Positions 34,560-45,739 of a DNA stretch of 64,000 nt are shown one piece after another; position 1 is the stretch's first letter, and every line of letters begins with the position of its first letter. The notes beneath the pieces were generated by a model. That model was not told where the DNA came from. It saw only the letters and a program-made list of their open reading frames with translations, and ran no database searches. Origin of the DNA: RYN-230 sp963768945 (lineage in GTDB: Bacteria; Actinomycetota; Actinomycetes; Streptosporangiales; Streptosporangiaceae); NCBI GenBank assembly GCA_963768945.1, contig CAVYJW010000003.1:1860001-1924000 (forward strand). Reading direction: 5' to 3'. Both the position numbers and the translations under genes were made by a program.

Positions 34560-36230
34560 ATGCCGTCAGCCCACCATCATCGTGGCCAGGGCCAGTGGGC
34601 GCTCGGATACCGCGAGCCGCTGAACAAGAACGAGGAAAACAAGAAGAACGATGACGGGCTCAACGTCCGCCAGCGGATCATCGACATCTACTCCCGGCAG
34701 GGTTTCGACTCCATCGACCCGGCCGACCTCCGCGGGCGCTTCCGCTGGTTCGGCCTGTACACGCAGCGCCGGCCGGGTATCGACGGCGGCAAGACGGCGA
34801 CCCTCGAGCCCGAGGACCTTGACGACCGCTACTTTATGCTGCGCGTCCGCATCGACGGCGGCCAGCTGAGCAATGACCAGCTGAGCACGATCGCCGACAT
34901 CTCCGAGCGGTACGCCCGGGACACCGCCGATCTCACCGACCGGCAGAACGTGCAGCTGCACTGGATCAGGATCGAGGACGTCCCGGCGATCTGGGAGGCT
35001 CTCGAGGCGGTCGGCCTGTCCACCACGGAAGCCTGCGGCGACACGCCCCGGGTGGTGCTGGGCTGCCCGCTGGCCGGGATCGACGCGGACGAGGTGATCG
35101 ATGCGACGCCGCAGATCGCGGAGGTCACCGCCCGGTACGTGGGCGACCCCGCCTTCTCCAACCTGCCGCGCAAGTACAAGTCGGTGATGAGCGGCTGCAC
35201 GGCGCAGTGCACCGTGCACGAGATCAACGACGTGGCCTTCGTCGGCGTGATCGGCCCGGACGGCGAGCCCGGCTACGACCTGTGGGTGGGCGGCGGCCTG
35301 TCCACCAACCCCATGATCGCCAAGCGCCTCGGGGCGTTCATCCGGCCTGGCGAGGTCGCCGAGGTCTGGGCCGGGATCACCGCGGTGTTCCGTGACTACG
35401 GCTACCGCCGGCTGCGGCACCGGGCCCGGCTGAAGTTCCTGATCGCCGACTGGGGTCCGGAGAAGTTCCGGGAGGTGCTGGAGAAGGAGTACCTGGGCTA
35501 CGCGCTCCCGGACGGCTCTCCCCCGCCGCCGCCCGCCGGTGGCAGGCGTGACCATGTCGGCGTGCACCGGCAGCGGGACGGGCGGTACTACGTAGGGTTC
35601 GCGCCCCGGGTGGGCCGGGTGTCGGGGAGTTCCCTGGCCCGGGTCGCCGACCTGGCCGCGCGGTACGGCAGCGGGCGGGTCCGGACGACCACCGAACAGA
35701 AGATGGTCATCCTCGACGTGCCGGAGGACAAGGTGGCCGGCCTTACCGCCGAGCTGGACGCGGCGGACCTGCCCGCCACGCCGAGCGTGTTCCGGCGGCA
35801 TACGATGGCCTGCACCGGCATCGAGTTCTGCAAGCTGGCGATCGTGGAGACCAAGGCGCGGGCCACCCAGGCCATCGCCGAGCTGGAGCGCCGCCTACCC
35901 GGCTTCGCCGAGCCGGTGACGATCAACGTGAACGGGTGCCCGAACTCGTGCGCCCGGATCCAGACCGCTGACATCGGGCTCAAGGGATCCCTGGTGATGG
36001 GGCCCGACGGCCAGCAGACCGAGGGATTCCAGATCCACCTGGGCGGCACCCTGGCCGGGGGCGACGGCGAGAGCTCAGGATTCGGCCGGAAGGTCAGGGG
36101 CCTGAAGACCACCGCGGAGGACCTGCCGGACTACCTGGAGCGGGTTCTGCGCCGCTTCCAGGAGGGCCGGGGCGCGGACGAGACCTTCGCCGCGTGGGCC
36201 AGCCGGGCTAGCGAGGAGGACTTCGCGTGA
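34560..36230 (+). CDS. sirA: Ferredoxin-dependent sulfite reductase (SirA/NirA type)
   Basis: 556 aa. It reduces sulfite to sulfide with a siroheme-[4Fe-4S] centre. Two ferredoxin-like/siroheme repeats are visible (YFMLRVRIDGGQLSNDQL; VGFAPRVGRVSGSSLARVA). Cluster ligands are in MACTGIEFCK and NVNGCPNSCAR. Y67 (FGLYTQRRPG) and C159 (TEACGDTPR) match the Tyr-Cys crosslink pair of mycobacterial sulfite reductase, supporting sulfite rather than nitrite as substrate. The operon continues with a zinc-ribbon mini-gene (GTGA overlap), cysH and a chelatase-like gene. ATG at 34560. Confidence 0.95.
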   Translation: MPSAHHHRGQGQWALGYREPLNKNEENKKNDDGLNVRQRIIDIYSRQGFDSIDPADLRGRFRWFGLYTQRRPGIDGGKTATLEPEDLDDRYFMLRVRIDGGQLSNDQLSTIADISERYARDTADLTDRQNVQLHWIRIEDVPAIWEALEAVGLSTTEACGDTPRVVLGCPLAGIDADEVIDATPQIAEVTARYVGDPAFSNLPRKYKSVMSGCTAQCTVHEINDVAFVGVIGPDGEPGYDLWVGGGLSTNPMIAKRLGAFIRPGEVAEVWAGITAVFRDYGYRRLRHRARLKFLIADWGPEKFREVLEKEYLGYALPDGSPPPPPAGGRRDHVGVHRQRDGRYYVGFAPRVGRVSGSSLARVADLAARYGSGRVRTTTEQKMVILDVPEDKVAGLTAELDAADLPATPSVFRRHTMACTGIEFCKLAIVETKARATQAIAELERRLPGFAEPVTINVNGCPNSCARIQTADIGLKGSLVMGPDGQQTEGFQIHLGGTLAGGDGESSGFGRKVRGLKTTAEDLPDYLERVLRRFQEGRGADETFAAWASRASEEDFA

Positions 36231-36388
36231 CATTCCACGTATCTGGGACAGAACGTGCAATCCCCTTTTACTGCCCATATTGTGGCGAAGAGGACCTGGA
36301 ACCACAGGAACAGGACGGCGGCTGGCGGTGTCGTAGCTGTATCCGGTCCTTCCAGCTACGATTTGCTGGAACGGGAGTGATCCTGTGA
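36227..36388 (+). CDS. 53-aa zinc-ribbon mini-protein in the sulfur operon
   Basis: GTG at 36227 overlaps the sirA stop (GTGA); TGA at 36386-36388. The product is 53 aa with a C-x2-C ... C-x2-C knuckle pair (FYCPYCGEEDL at 14-24, WRCRSCIRSFQLRF at 33-46), a rubredoxin/zinc-ribbon-like layout. Small proteins of this type are found between the sulfite reductase and cysH genes in other actinomycetes. Tight coupling to sirA suggests a role in its maturation, electron supply or regulation, but this is inference. It is separated from cysH by 7 bp. Confidence 0.8.
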   Translation: MTFHVSGTERAIPFYCPYCGEEDLEPQEQDGGWRCRSCIRSFQLRFAGTGVIL

Positions 36389-36395
36389 GCCCGGC

Positions 36396-37148
36396 GTGAC
36401 AAAACGTACTTATCCAGGTCAGGCAGTACCTGACGTCTCCGATCCTGAAGCTCGGGAGGAACCAATCCGCATGGAGAGGCTCGCAGCCCAGGCGGCGGAG
36501 GAACTCGCCGACGCGCCCGCAGAAGACATCGTCCGCTGGGCGGTCGACACGTTCGGGTCGCGCATCTGCATCACGTCGTCCATGACCGACGCGGTGATCA
36601 TCCATCTCGCCTCGACGGTGAAGAGCGGGCTGGATGTGATCTTCCTGGACACCGGCTACCACTTCCCGGAGACCATCGGCACCAGGGACGCCGTGTCCGC
36701 CGTCTACCCGGTCAACGTCGTCAACGTGACCCCGTCCCGGACGGTGGCCGAGCAGGACGCCGAACTCGGGCCCCGGCTCTACGGGCGCAACCCCGACCTC
36801 TGCTGCTACTTCCGCAAGGTCGTGCCGCTGGAGCGGGCACTCGACCCGTACGACGCGTGGATCACCGGCGTCCGCCGGGAGGAGACCAACGCCCGCAGCG
36901 ACACCAGGGCCGTCCAGTGGGACGCCAGGCGGCAGATGGTGAAGGTCAACCCCATCGTGGCCTGGACCCAGGAGCAGGTGGACACCTACATCGCCGAGCA
37001 GGGCGTGCTGGTGAACCCGCTGGTCTATGACGGGTACCCCTCCATCGGGTGCGCCACATGCACGATGAAGGTGGCTCCCGGGGCGGACCCGCGCAGCGGC
37101 CGGTGGACCGGGACAGGCAAGACCGAATGCGGCATCCACACCTCCTGA
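36396..37148 (+). CDS. cysH: Adenylylsulfate (APS) reductase CysH
   Basis: 250 aa, thioredoxin-dependent. It converts APS to sulfite and AMP. The [4Fe-4S] cysteines expected for APS (not PAPS) reductases are present: PDLCCYFRK and IGCATCTMKV; the catalytic Cys is C245 in KTECGIHTS. PP-loop residues lie in SRICITSSMTDAVIIHLAS-like sequence, and the substrate-binding Arg in GVRREETNAR. GTG start at 36396. The 3' end overlaps the chelatase-like gene by 22 bp. Confidence 0.95.
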   Translation: MTKRTYPGQAVPDVSDPEAREEPIRMERLAAQAAEELADAPAEDIVRWAVDTFGSRICITSSMTDAVIIHLASTVKSGLDVIFLDTGYHFPETIGTRDAVSAVYPVNVVNVTPSRTVAEQDAELGPRLYGRNPDLCCYFRKVVPLERALDPYDAWITGVRREETNARSDTRAVQWDARRQMVKVNPIVAWTQEQVDTYIAEQGVLVNPLVYDGYPSIGCATCTMKVAPGADPRSGRWTGTGKTECGIHTS

Positions 37149-37993
37149 CCCCGTCTCTGGTCGCCATCGCGCACGGCAGCAGGGACCCGCGGGCCGGGGC
37201 GACCATCGCCGGGCTGCTCGCCGTGGCCCGGGACCGGGCGGTCGCGCACGGCCTGGCCGGGCTCGAGGTCCGCGGGGCCTTCCTGGGCCACGCGCCGCCC
37301 GCCCCGCTGCAGGTCCTCACCGCGCTCGCCGGCCAGGACGACGGGCAGGACCGCGGGCAGGACGGTGGCCAGGGCACCGGGCAGCGTGACGTGGTGGTGC
37401 TCCCGCTGCTGCTCACCGCGGCCTACCACAGCGGCACGGACGTACCGGGGCTCCTGGCCGGGGCCGCGGCCAGCCTGCCCGGACTCCGGATCCGCTATGG
37501 AGAGCCGCTGGGCCCGCACCCCGGGCTGGTACGCGCACTCGAACTGCGCCTCGCCGAGGCTGGCCAGGATCCCGGCGACGACCCGGCCCGGACGGCGGTG
37601 GTGCTCGCCTCCGCGGGGTCGAGCCATCCGGCCGCCAACGCCACCATCGCCCGGATCGCGTCCGGCTGGCAGGCGGCCCGCGGCTGGCTCGCGGTCCGGC
37701 CCGCATACGCGTCAGCCGCCTCGCCCGCCCCGGCCGAGGCTGTCGCGGACCTGCTCCGCGGGGGGGCACGGCGCGTCGTGGTCGCCAGCTACCTGCTGGC
37801 CCCGGGCCTGTTCGCCGACCGGATCCGCGACACGTCCCTGGCTGCGGGAGCCGCGGCCGTGTCGGCGCCCCTGGGGGCCGCGGACGATGTGGCGGACGTG
37901 CTGCTCGATCGCTTCCAGCAAGCCGTCGCGGGCGGTCCGGCGTGGGAAGGCGTCGCAGGCCAGCGATATGACCAGCGTGTCTTCGCGCGGTAA
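37127..37993 (+). CDS. CbiX/SirB-like sirohydrochlorin chelatase domain protein
   Basis: 288 aa. Two CbiX-type half-domains are visible: PSLVAIAHGSRDPRAGATIA (metal-binding His at about residue 15) and VLASAGSSHPAANATIARIA, where the second His site is reworked to SSH. A Gln/Asp/Gly repeat (GQDDGQDRGQDGGQGTGQ) is inserted near residue 70. In a sulfur operon it most likely inserts iron into sirohydrochlorin to make siroheme for sirA. ATG at 37127 overlaps the cysH end; the longer open frame upstream is antisense-like shadow of cysH. A terminator follows. Confidence 0.85.
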   Translation: MRHPHLLTPSLVAIAHGSRDPRAGATIAGLLAVARDRAVAHGLAGLEVRGAFLGHAPPAPLQVLTALAGQDDGQDRGQDGGQGTGQRDVVVLPLLLTAAYHSGTDVPGLLAGAAASLPGLRIRYGEPLGPHPGLVRALELRLAEAGQDPGDDPARTAVVLASAGSSHPAANATIARIASGWQAARGWLAVRPAYASAASPAPAEAVADLLRGGARRVVVASYLLAPGLFADRIRDTSLAAGAAAVSAPLGAADDVADVLLDRFQQAVAGGPAWEGVAGQRYDQRVFAR

Positions 37994-38016
37994 CCCGCCC
38001 GATGGCGGCGGGTTTT
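37992..38016 (+). terminator. Terminator after the sulfur operon
   Basis: AACCCGCC (37992-37999) pairs with GGCGGGTT (38007-38014) over a 7-nt loop and runs into TTTTC. It overlaps the stop codon of the chelatase-like gene. Confidence 0.65.
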
Positions 38017-38070
38017 CTCGTGGTAGCAAGCCCAATCGCGGCGGGTTTCCGCCTGGTAGCAAGCAAAGTA
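38005..38070. repeat. 33-bp direct repeat (two copies)
   Basis: GCGGCGGGTTTTCTCGTGGT-type 33-bp unit starts at 38005 and recurs with a few changes at 38038 (shared GCGGCGGGTTT and GGTAGCAAGC blocks). It sits between the sulfur operon terminator and the aidB-like gene. Confidence 0.6.
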
Positions 38071-38080
38071 GTGTCACACC

Positions 38081-39826
38081 ATGACGTCTCTGCACACCAC
38101 CACGGGAGAGACCACCACGGGCCAGGCCAGCACGGGCCAGGCCACCGCCGGGCGGCAGCATCTCACCCACGATGTGCTCAACCAGGTTCCGCCGCTGGCC
38201 GGTTACGACGTCGCCGACGATGCTGCGCTCCTGGCCGCGGCCGGCCGGGAAGGCGCAGCCTGGGCCGAGGCGGGGCTGCACGAGCTGGGTGAGCTGGCCG
38301 GTGCTGCCGAGACCCAGGAGCACGCCCGGCTGGCGAACGAGCATCCGCCGGTGCTGCGTACCCACGACGCGTGGGGCCACCGGATCGACGAGGTCGAGTT
38401 CCATCCGTCCTGGCACGTGCTGCTGGGCACCGCGGTCGGGCACGGGCTGCACGCGGCGCCGTGGGCGGATCCCTCCCCCGGCGCGCACGTCGCCCGGGCG
38501 GCCAGGTTCTTCGTGTGGTCGCAGGCCGAGGCGGGCCACGGCTGCCCGGTCTCGATGACCTACGCGTCCGTCCCGCCGCTGCGGCACGCTCCTGACCTGG
38601 CCCGCCGGTTCGTCCCGCTGCTCACCGCCCGGGACTACGATCCCGGGCTGCGGCCGCCGGAGGGCAAGGCGGCCCTGCTGGCCGGCATGGCCATGACCGA
38701 GAAGCAGGGCGGCTCGGATGTGCGCGCGAACACCACCCGGGCCGAGCCGGTGCTGGCGGACGGGCCGGGCGCCCACCTGCTCACCGGGCACAAGTGGTTC
38801 TGCTCGGCGCCCATGAGTGACCTGTTCCTGGTCCTGGCAAAGGCCCCGGCCGGGCTGACCTGCTTCTTGCTCCCCCGAGTGCGGCCCGACGGTACCCGCA
38901 ACGCCATCCGGCTGCTGCGGCTCAAGGACAAGCTCGGCAACCGGTCGAACGCCTCCGCCGAGGTGGAGTTCGACGCCGCGCTGGCCTGGCAGGTGGGCGA
39001 GGCCGGGCGTGGCGTGCCCACCATCATCGAGATGGTCAGCGCGACCCGGCTGGACTGCGTGCTGGGCAGCGCGGCGGGCATGCGCCTGGGCTGCGTCACC
39101 GCCGTGCACCACGCGACGCACCGGCGGGCCTTCGGCGCGAGCCTGATCTCCCAGCCGCTGATGGCCTCCGTGGTGGCCGATCTCGTGCTGGAATCCGAGG
39201 CCGCGACCACGCTGGCGCTGCGGCTGGCGGGCGCGGCCGACCGGGCCGCCCGCGGGGATGCGGCCGAAGCGGCCCTGCTCAGGGTCGCGCTGCCCGCCGC
39301 CAAGCACTGGATCTGCAAGCGCGCGCCGCTGCACGCCGCCGAGGCGCTGGAGTGCCTGGGCGGCAACGGCTACGTGGAGGAGTCCGGGATGCCCCGGCTC
39401 TACCGCGAGGCGCCGCTGAACTCCATCTGGGAGGGCTCCGGCAACGTGACCGCCCTGGACCTCCTCCGCGCCCTGCAACGCCAGCAGGGGCCCGCTGACG
39501 CCCTGGCAGACGAGCTTGCCCTGGCCAGGGGCGGGGACCCGCGGCTGGACGCGGCCATCAGCAGGCTCAGCTCTGCGCTGCGCGACCTGGCCACCCGGGC
39601 CGGACCCGACGCGCAGTTCGCGGGCCGCCGCCTGGCCGGTGCGATCACCGTCGCCCTCCAGGCGGCCCTGCTGGTCCGGCACGCGCCGGGGCAGGTCGCG
39701 GACGCATTCTGCGCCTCCCGCCTCGAGCCGGGGGCGCTGCCCGGACCTGGGGTCCCGTTCGGGACACTCCCTGACGGGCTGGCTCTGGACGGTGTCCTTG
39801 ACCGTGCCACGCCGGCACGCGGGTAG
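38081..39826 (+). CDS. AidB-family acyl-CoA dehydrogenase
   Basis: 581 aa. AidB-type motifs: GMAMTEKQGGSDVRANTT (FAD/substrate contact), HLLTGHKWFCSAPMSDLFLV, LRLKDKLGNRSNASAEVEF, LECLGGNGYVEESGMPRLYR and APLNSIWEGSGNVTALDLLR. E. coli AidB is linked to protection from DNA alkylation and binds DNA; actinobacterial homologues are common and their substrates unknown. The Thr/Gly-rich N-terminus (TTTGETTTGQASTGQATAG) is low-complexity. Stand-alone gene between the sulfur operon and glgX. Confidence 0.93.
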   Translation: MTSLHTTTGETTTGQASTGQATAGRQHLTHDVLNQVPPLAGYDVADDAALLAAAGREGAAWAEAGLHELGELAGAAETQEHARLANEHPPVLRTHDAWGHRIDEVEFHPSWHVLLGTAVGHGLHAAPWADPSPGAHVARAARFFVWSQAEAGHGCPVSMTYASVPPLRHAPDLARRFVPLLTARDYDPGLRPPEGKAALLAGMAMTEKQGGSDVRANTTRAEPVLADGPGAHLLTGHKWFCSAPMSDLFLVLAKAPAGLTCFLLPRVRPDGTRNAIRLLRLKDKLGNRSNASAEVEFDAALAWQVGEAGRGVPTIIEMVSATRLDCVLGSAAGMRLGCVTAVHHATHRRAFGASLISQPLMASVVADLVLESEAATTLALRLAGAADRAARGDAAEAALLRVALPAAKHWICKRAPLHAAEALECLGGNGYVEESGMPRLYREAPLNSIWEGSGNVTALDLLRALQRQQGPADALADELALARGGDPRLDAAISRLSSALRDLATRAGPDAQFAGRRLAGAITVALQAALLVRHAPGQVADAFCASRLEPGALPGPGVPFGTLPDGLALDGVLDRATPARG

Positions 39827-39835
39827 GGTCTGCTG

Positions 39836-42061
<2,226 letters not shown>

Positions 42062-42083
42062 GCCCTCCCAAGGAGCTGATACG

Positions 42084-42869
42084 GTGCGACTGATCTATCC
42101 CGGCCCGGCCGGTGACGGCGAGCCCGACCTGGCCGGGCTCTACGCCTACCCTGACCGCGGCGGCGCGGGCCGGCCCTGGGTCCGGGCCAACATGATCGAG
42201 AGCGCGGACGGGGCCGCGACGGTGGACGGCCTCTCCGGCAGCCTGGGCGGTCCCGCTGACCGCGAGGTCTTCGGTGTGCTCAGGGCGCTCGCCGGGGTCA
42301 TCCTGGTCGGTGCGGGCACCGCCCGCGCCGAGGGGTACCGCCCGGCCCAGGTGCCGGCGCGCTGGACGGCACTGCGCGCCGGGCGGGCGGCCACGCCACC
42401 CATCGCGGTGCTGAGCGGCCGGCTGGACCTGGACCCGGCGGGCCCGCTGCTGGCGGGTGCACCGGCCTGGGCCCGCACCATCGTGATCACCGCGGAATCG
42501 GCGCCCGCGGACCGCCGGGCGGAACTGGCCCGGCACGCCGACGTGATCATCGCCGGGGAGCAGGAGGTGAGCGCCGCCGCCGCGGTCAGCGCGCTGGCTG
42601 GCCAGGGCTACCGGAAGATCCTCGCCGAGGGCGGCCCGCACCTGCTGGGCCAGCTGTCCGCGGCGGGCCTGCTCGACGAGCTCTGCGTGACGATCAGCCC
42701 GGTCCTGGCCGGCGGCCCCGCCGGCCGGATCATCCAGGGCGCCCCGCCAGCTTCGGGTGGCGCGGCGCCGGGCGGTCCGGTCCCCGCGGGACCCAGCCGC
42801 CTGACGCTCGCGCACGTCCTCGCGGACGGGGACTACCTGCTGTGCCGTTACCTGCGCGCGGGCTCCTAG
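42084..42869 (+). CDS. RibD C-terminal-domain pyrimidine reductase-like protein
   Basis: 261 aa, dihydrofolate-reductase-like fold. Family motifs: RPWVRANMIESADGAATVDG, GPADREVFGVLRALAGVILV, GAGTARAEGYRPA and ILAEGGPHLLGQLSAAGLLD ELC-like end. Actinobacterial members without the RibD deaminase domain are widespread; some have other NADPH reductase roles, so involvement in riboflavin synthesis is not certain. It lies 22 bp after glgX with an AAGGAG ribosome binding site. Confidence 0.9.
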   Translation: MRLIYPGPAGDGEPDLAGLYAYPDRGGAGRPWVRANMIESADGAATVDGLSGSLGGPADREVFGVLRALAGVILVGAGTARAEGYRPAQVPARWTALRAGRAATPPIAVLSGRLDLDPAGPLLAGAPAWARTIVITAESAPADRRAELARHADVIIAGEQEVSAAAAVSALAGQGYRKILAEGGPHLLGQLSAAGLLDELCVTISPVLAGGPAGRIIQGAPPASGGAAPGGPVPAGPSRLTLAHVLADGDYLLCRYLRAGS

Positions 42870-42944
42870 GCCACAACCCGCTCCCTTCAGACCCCCCTTT
42901 TTTCCGCAACGAACCGTCCGTGGCCGGTCCCCCGCGCCGGCGAA

Positions 42945-42998
42945 TCGTAGCCCCGGCTCGTAGCCAGCCCGGGTCCTAGCCAGCCCGGGTCCTAGCCA
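42945..42998. repeat. Short tandem repeat at the 3' end of the DNA ligase gene
   Basis: Three copies of TAGCCAGCCCGGGTCC-like 16-bp units, preceded by a diverged copy, lie between the RibD-like gene and the convergent ligase; the last copy abuts the ligase stop. A C6T6 run near 42893-42904 may act as a terminator on the plus strand. Confidence 0.55.
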
Positions 42999-44089
42999 GC
43001 CGTGCTGCCGAGGATCTCGGCGAGGTCGTACTTCACCGGCTCCTCCAGCTGGTCATAGGTACACGAGCGCGGGTCGCGGTCCGGGCGCCAGCGGGCGAAC
43101 TGGGCGGTGTGCCGGAACCGGCGGCCCTCCATGTGGTCGTAGCGGACCTCTACCGCCCGCTCTGGCCGCAGCGGCACGAAGGACAGGTCCTTCCCGGCGT
43201 TCCAGCGGCTGGTCTCCGACGACCGTGGGTTGCGCGCGGCCGGGGCGCCGCCGGCCGCGCGCTCGTCCCCTCCGCCCCAGCGCCAGGGATGACCCTCGAA
43301 GGTGGTGACCAGGGGCTGCAGCTCCACGAACAGCTCGCGGCGGCGGGCCATCGGGAACGCGCCCACCACGCCCACGCTGGCCAGGTCGCCGGTGTCGGTG
43401 TACAGGCCGAGGAGCAGCGAGCCGACCGCCTCCGGGCTGCTCTTGTGCGGCCGGTACCCGGCGACGACGCAGTCCGCGGTGCGCTCATGCTTGATCTTGA
43501 ACATGACCCGCTTGTCTGGCTGGTACGTTCCGTCCAGCGGCTTGGCGATCAGCCCGTCCAGCCCGGCCCCCTCGAACTGCTGGAACCACAGCCCGGCCAG
43601 GTCACGGTCGATGGTCGCCGGAGTCAGGTGCACCGGGGGACGGGCCTGGGCCAGGACCTGCACAAGTGCGGCCCGGCGCTTCCTGAACGGCTCTCCGCAC
43701 AGATCGGTGTCGTCCAGCGCGAGCAGGTCGAAGGCGACGAAGTGGGCCGGTGTCTGCTCGGCGAGGAGCGCGACGCGGCTGGCCGCGGGGTGGATGCGCT
43801 GCAGCAGGGCCTCGAAGTCCAGCCGCCGGCCGGACGCGTCAGGGATTACGATCTCCCCGTCTACCACGCACCTGGCGGGCAGGTTCGCGGGAAGAGCCTC
43901 GGCCAGTTCCGGAAAGTACCGGGTCATCGGGCGCTCGTTGCGGCTGCCGATCTCCACCTCGCCCCGGTCCAGGAAGACGATGGACCGGAAACCGTCCCAC
44001 TTGGGCTCGAAGCTGAACGGGCCCTCGGGTATCTGCGGTACCGGCCGGGCCAGCATCGGCGCGACCGGCGGGTTGACCGGAAGGTTCAT
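42992..44089 (-). CDS. ATP-dependent DNA ligase (LigC-like)
   Basis: 365 aa. Nucleotidyltransferase motifs: I EPKWDGFRS with adenylated K30, Ia-like GSRNERPMTRYFPEL, III FVAFDLLALDD, IV GLDGLIAKPLDG and V VMFKIKHERTADCVVAGYRP, followed by an OB-fold domain. Length and order fit the stand-alone LigC of actinobacteria, a backup repair ligase. No Ku gene is near. It is divergent from the glutamate decarboxylase gene across a 222-bp gap. Confidence 0.92.
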   Translation of the reverse strand: MNLPVNPPVAPMLARPVPQIPEGPFSFEPKWDGFRSIVFLDRGEVEIGSRNERPMTRYFPELAEALPANLPARCVVDGEIVIPDASGRRLDFEALLQRIHPAASRVALLAEQTPAHFVAFDLLALDDTDLCGEPFRKRRAALVQVLAQARPPVHLTPATIDRDLAGLWFQQFEGAGLDGLIAKPLDGTYQPDKRVMFKIKHERTADCVVAGYRPHKSSPEAVGSLLLGLYTDTGDLASVGVVGAFPMARRRELFVELQPLVTTFEGHPWRWGGGDERAAGGAPAARNPRSSETSRWNAGKDLSFVPLRPERAVEVRYDHMEGRRFRHTAQFARWRPDRDPRSCTYDQLEEPVKYDLAEILGSTAG

Positions 44090-44311
44090 GACCCCATCCT
44101 GCCTGGCCGTCTGTCCGGGCGGGCGAGCGCACCGGGCGGATCAGCCAGCCAGGTCAACCGGGATTCAACAGGGGATCATCAGGCAGGTCCGGCCGCCGGG
44201 GCCGGGATAGCCTGTGTCCTCAGCCGCTGGACCCAGCCGCAACAACTCCAGCGCAACAACCCCGGCAGCAACAACCCCAGCAGCGACGATTCTGGCGAGC
44301 GAGGGAGCCGC

Positions 44312-45706
44312 ATGGCACTGCACAGGCAAGTCGAGCAGCAGGACGAGGTCGAGATCAACCCGGTCTACGTCCGCGAACTGCACTTCTCGGTGCCCCGGCA
44401 CCGGCTGGCGCGGCACGGGCTGCTGCCCGACACGGCGCTCCAGGCCGTGCGGGACGAGCTCACCCTGGACGGCAACGCCCGGCTCAACCTGGCCACGTTC
44501 GTGACCACGTGGATGGAGCCCCAGGCGGAGCAGCTGATGACCGAGACCCTCAGCAAGAACATGATCGACAAGGACGAGTACCCGCAGACCGCGGAGCTGG
44601 AATCGCGCTGCGTGAACATCCTGGCCGACCTCTGGAACGCACCGGCGCACGGGTCGGCGACCGGCTGCTCCACCACTGGGTCCAGCGAGGCCTGCATGCT
44701 CGGGGGGATGGCGCTGCTGTGGCGCTGGCGCGCGCGCCGCCGGGCAGCGGGCGCCGACGCTACCCGGCCCAACCTGGTGATGGGCGCGAACGTCCAGGTC
44801 TGCTGGGAGAAGTTCTGCCGCTACTGGGAGGTGGAGCCGAGGCTGGTGCCGATGGAGCCCGACCGGCTGCACCTGCGCGGCCCGGAGGCCGCCGCCCAGT
44901 GCGACGAGAACACGATCGGGGTGGTGGCAATCCTGGGCTCCACCATGGACGGAAGCTACGAGCCGGTCGGCGAGATCAGCGCCGAGCTGGACCGGCTCGC
45001 GGCCAGCGGCGGCCCCGACGTCCCGATTCACGTGGACGGCGCCTCGGGCGGGTTCGTGGCACCTTTCCTCCAGCCTGACCTGATCTGGGATTTCCGGCTG
45101 CCCCGGGTGGCCTCGATCAACGCGTCGGGGCACAAGTACGGGCTGGTGTACCCGGGCGTCGGCTGGGTGGTCTGGCGAAGCCCCGACGCGCTGCCCGAGG
45201 ACCTGGTTTTCAAGGTGAACTACCTGGGCGGGGAGATGCCCACGTTCGCGCTGAACTTCTCCCGGTCCGGGGCCAATGTCGCGGCCCAGTATTACAACTT
45301 CCTGCGCCTGGGGTTCGACGGCTACGGGCGGGTCCAGCAGGCCTGCCAGGACGTGGCCATGCACCTGGCCAGCAAGATCGCCCGGATGGAGCCGTTCGAG
45401 CTGCTGTCTGACGGCAGCGACCTGCCCGTCTTCGCGTTCAAGATCCGCGACGAGTCGGCGGGCTTCACCGTGTTCGACCTGTCCGAGCGGCTGCGGACCC
45501 GGGGCTGGATACTGCCCGCCTACACTTTCCCGGCCAACATGGAACACGTCGCGGTGCTCCGCGTCGTGGTGCGCAACGGCTTCAGCAAGGACCTCGCCGA
45601 CCTGCTGCTCAGCGACATCCAGCGGCACGTCCGGACCCTGGCCGCGCACCCGCGCAGCCACGTGCCGCTGGCCCCAGCGGACAAGCGGCAGTCGTTCGCG
45701 CACTGA
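44312..45706 (+). CDS. Glutamate decarboxylase
   Basis: 464 aa PLP enzyme, converting glutamate to GABA and consuming a proton. The PLP lysine is K275 in NASGHKYGLVYPGVGW; other blocks are NMIDKDEYPQTAELESRCVN, GCSTTGSSEACMLGGMAL, HVDGASGGFVAPFLQPDL and YNFLRLGFDGYG. Start ATG at 44312 follows GAGGGAGCC; a long frame upstream is open only as a shadow of the ligase gene. The upstream gap has tandem CAACAACCCCAGCAG-type repeats (about 44240-44285). No GABA antiporter is adjacent. It converges on the GT-C gene pair. Confidence 0.96.
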   Translation: MALHRQVEQQDEVEINPVYVRELHFSVPRHRLARHGLLPDTALQAVRDELTLDGNARLNLATFVTTWMEPQAEQLMTETLSKNMIDKDEYPQTAELESRCVNILADLWNAPAHGSATGCSTTGSSEACMLGGMALLWRWRARRRAAGADATRPNLVMGANVQVCWEKFCRYWEVEPRLVPMEPDRLHLRGPEAAAQCDENTIGVVAILGSTMDGSYEPVGEISAELDRLAASGGPDVPIHVDGASGGFVAPFLQPDLIWDFRLPRVASINASGHKYGLVYPGVGWVVWRSPDALPEDLVFKVNYLGGEMPTFALNFSRSGANVAAQYYNFLRLGFDGYGRVQQACQDVAMHLASKIARMEPFELLSDGSDLPVFAFKIRDESAGFTVFDLSERLRTRGWILPAYTFPANMEHVAVLRVVVRNGFSKDLADLLLSDIQRHVRTLAAHPRSHVPLAPADKRQSFAH

Positions 45707-45739
45707 TCCCTGGTGACATGCTGGTCACCGGCGTACTGG

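Noticed and set aside
43109..44311. Long in-frame 5' extension of the glutamate decarboxylase
   Set aside because: It is antisense to the LigC gene and has no similarity to the family; the ATG at 44312 has a ribosome binding site and the normal N-terminus.
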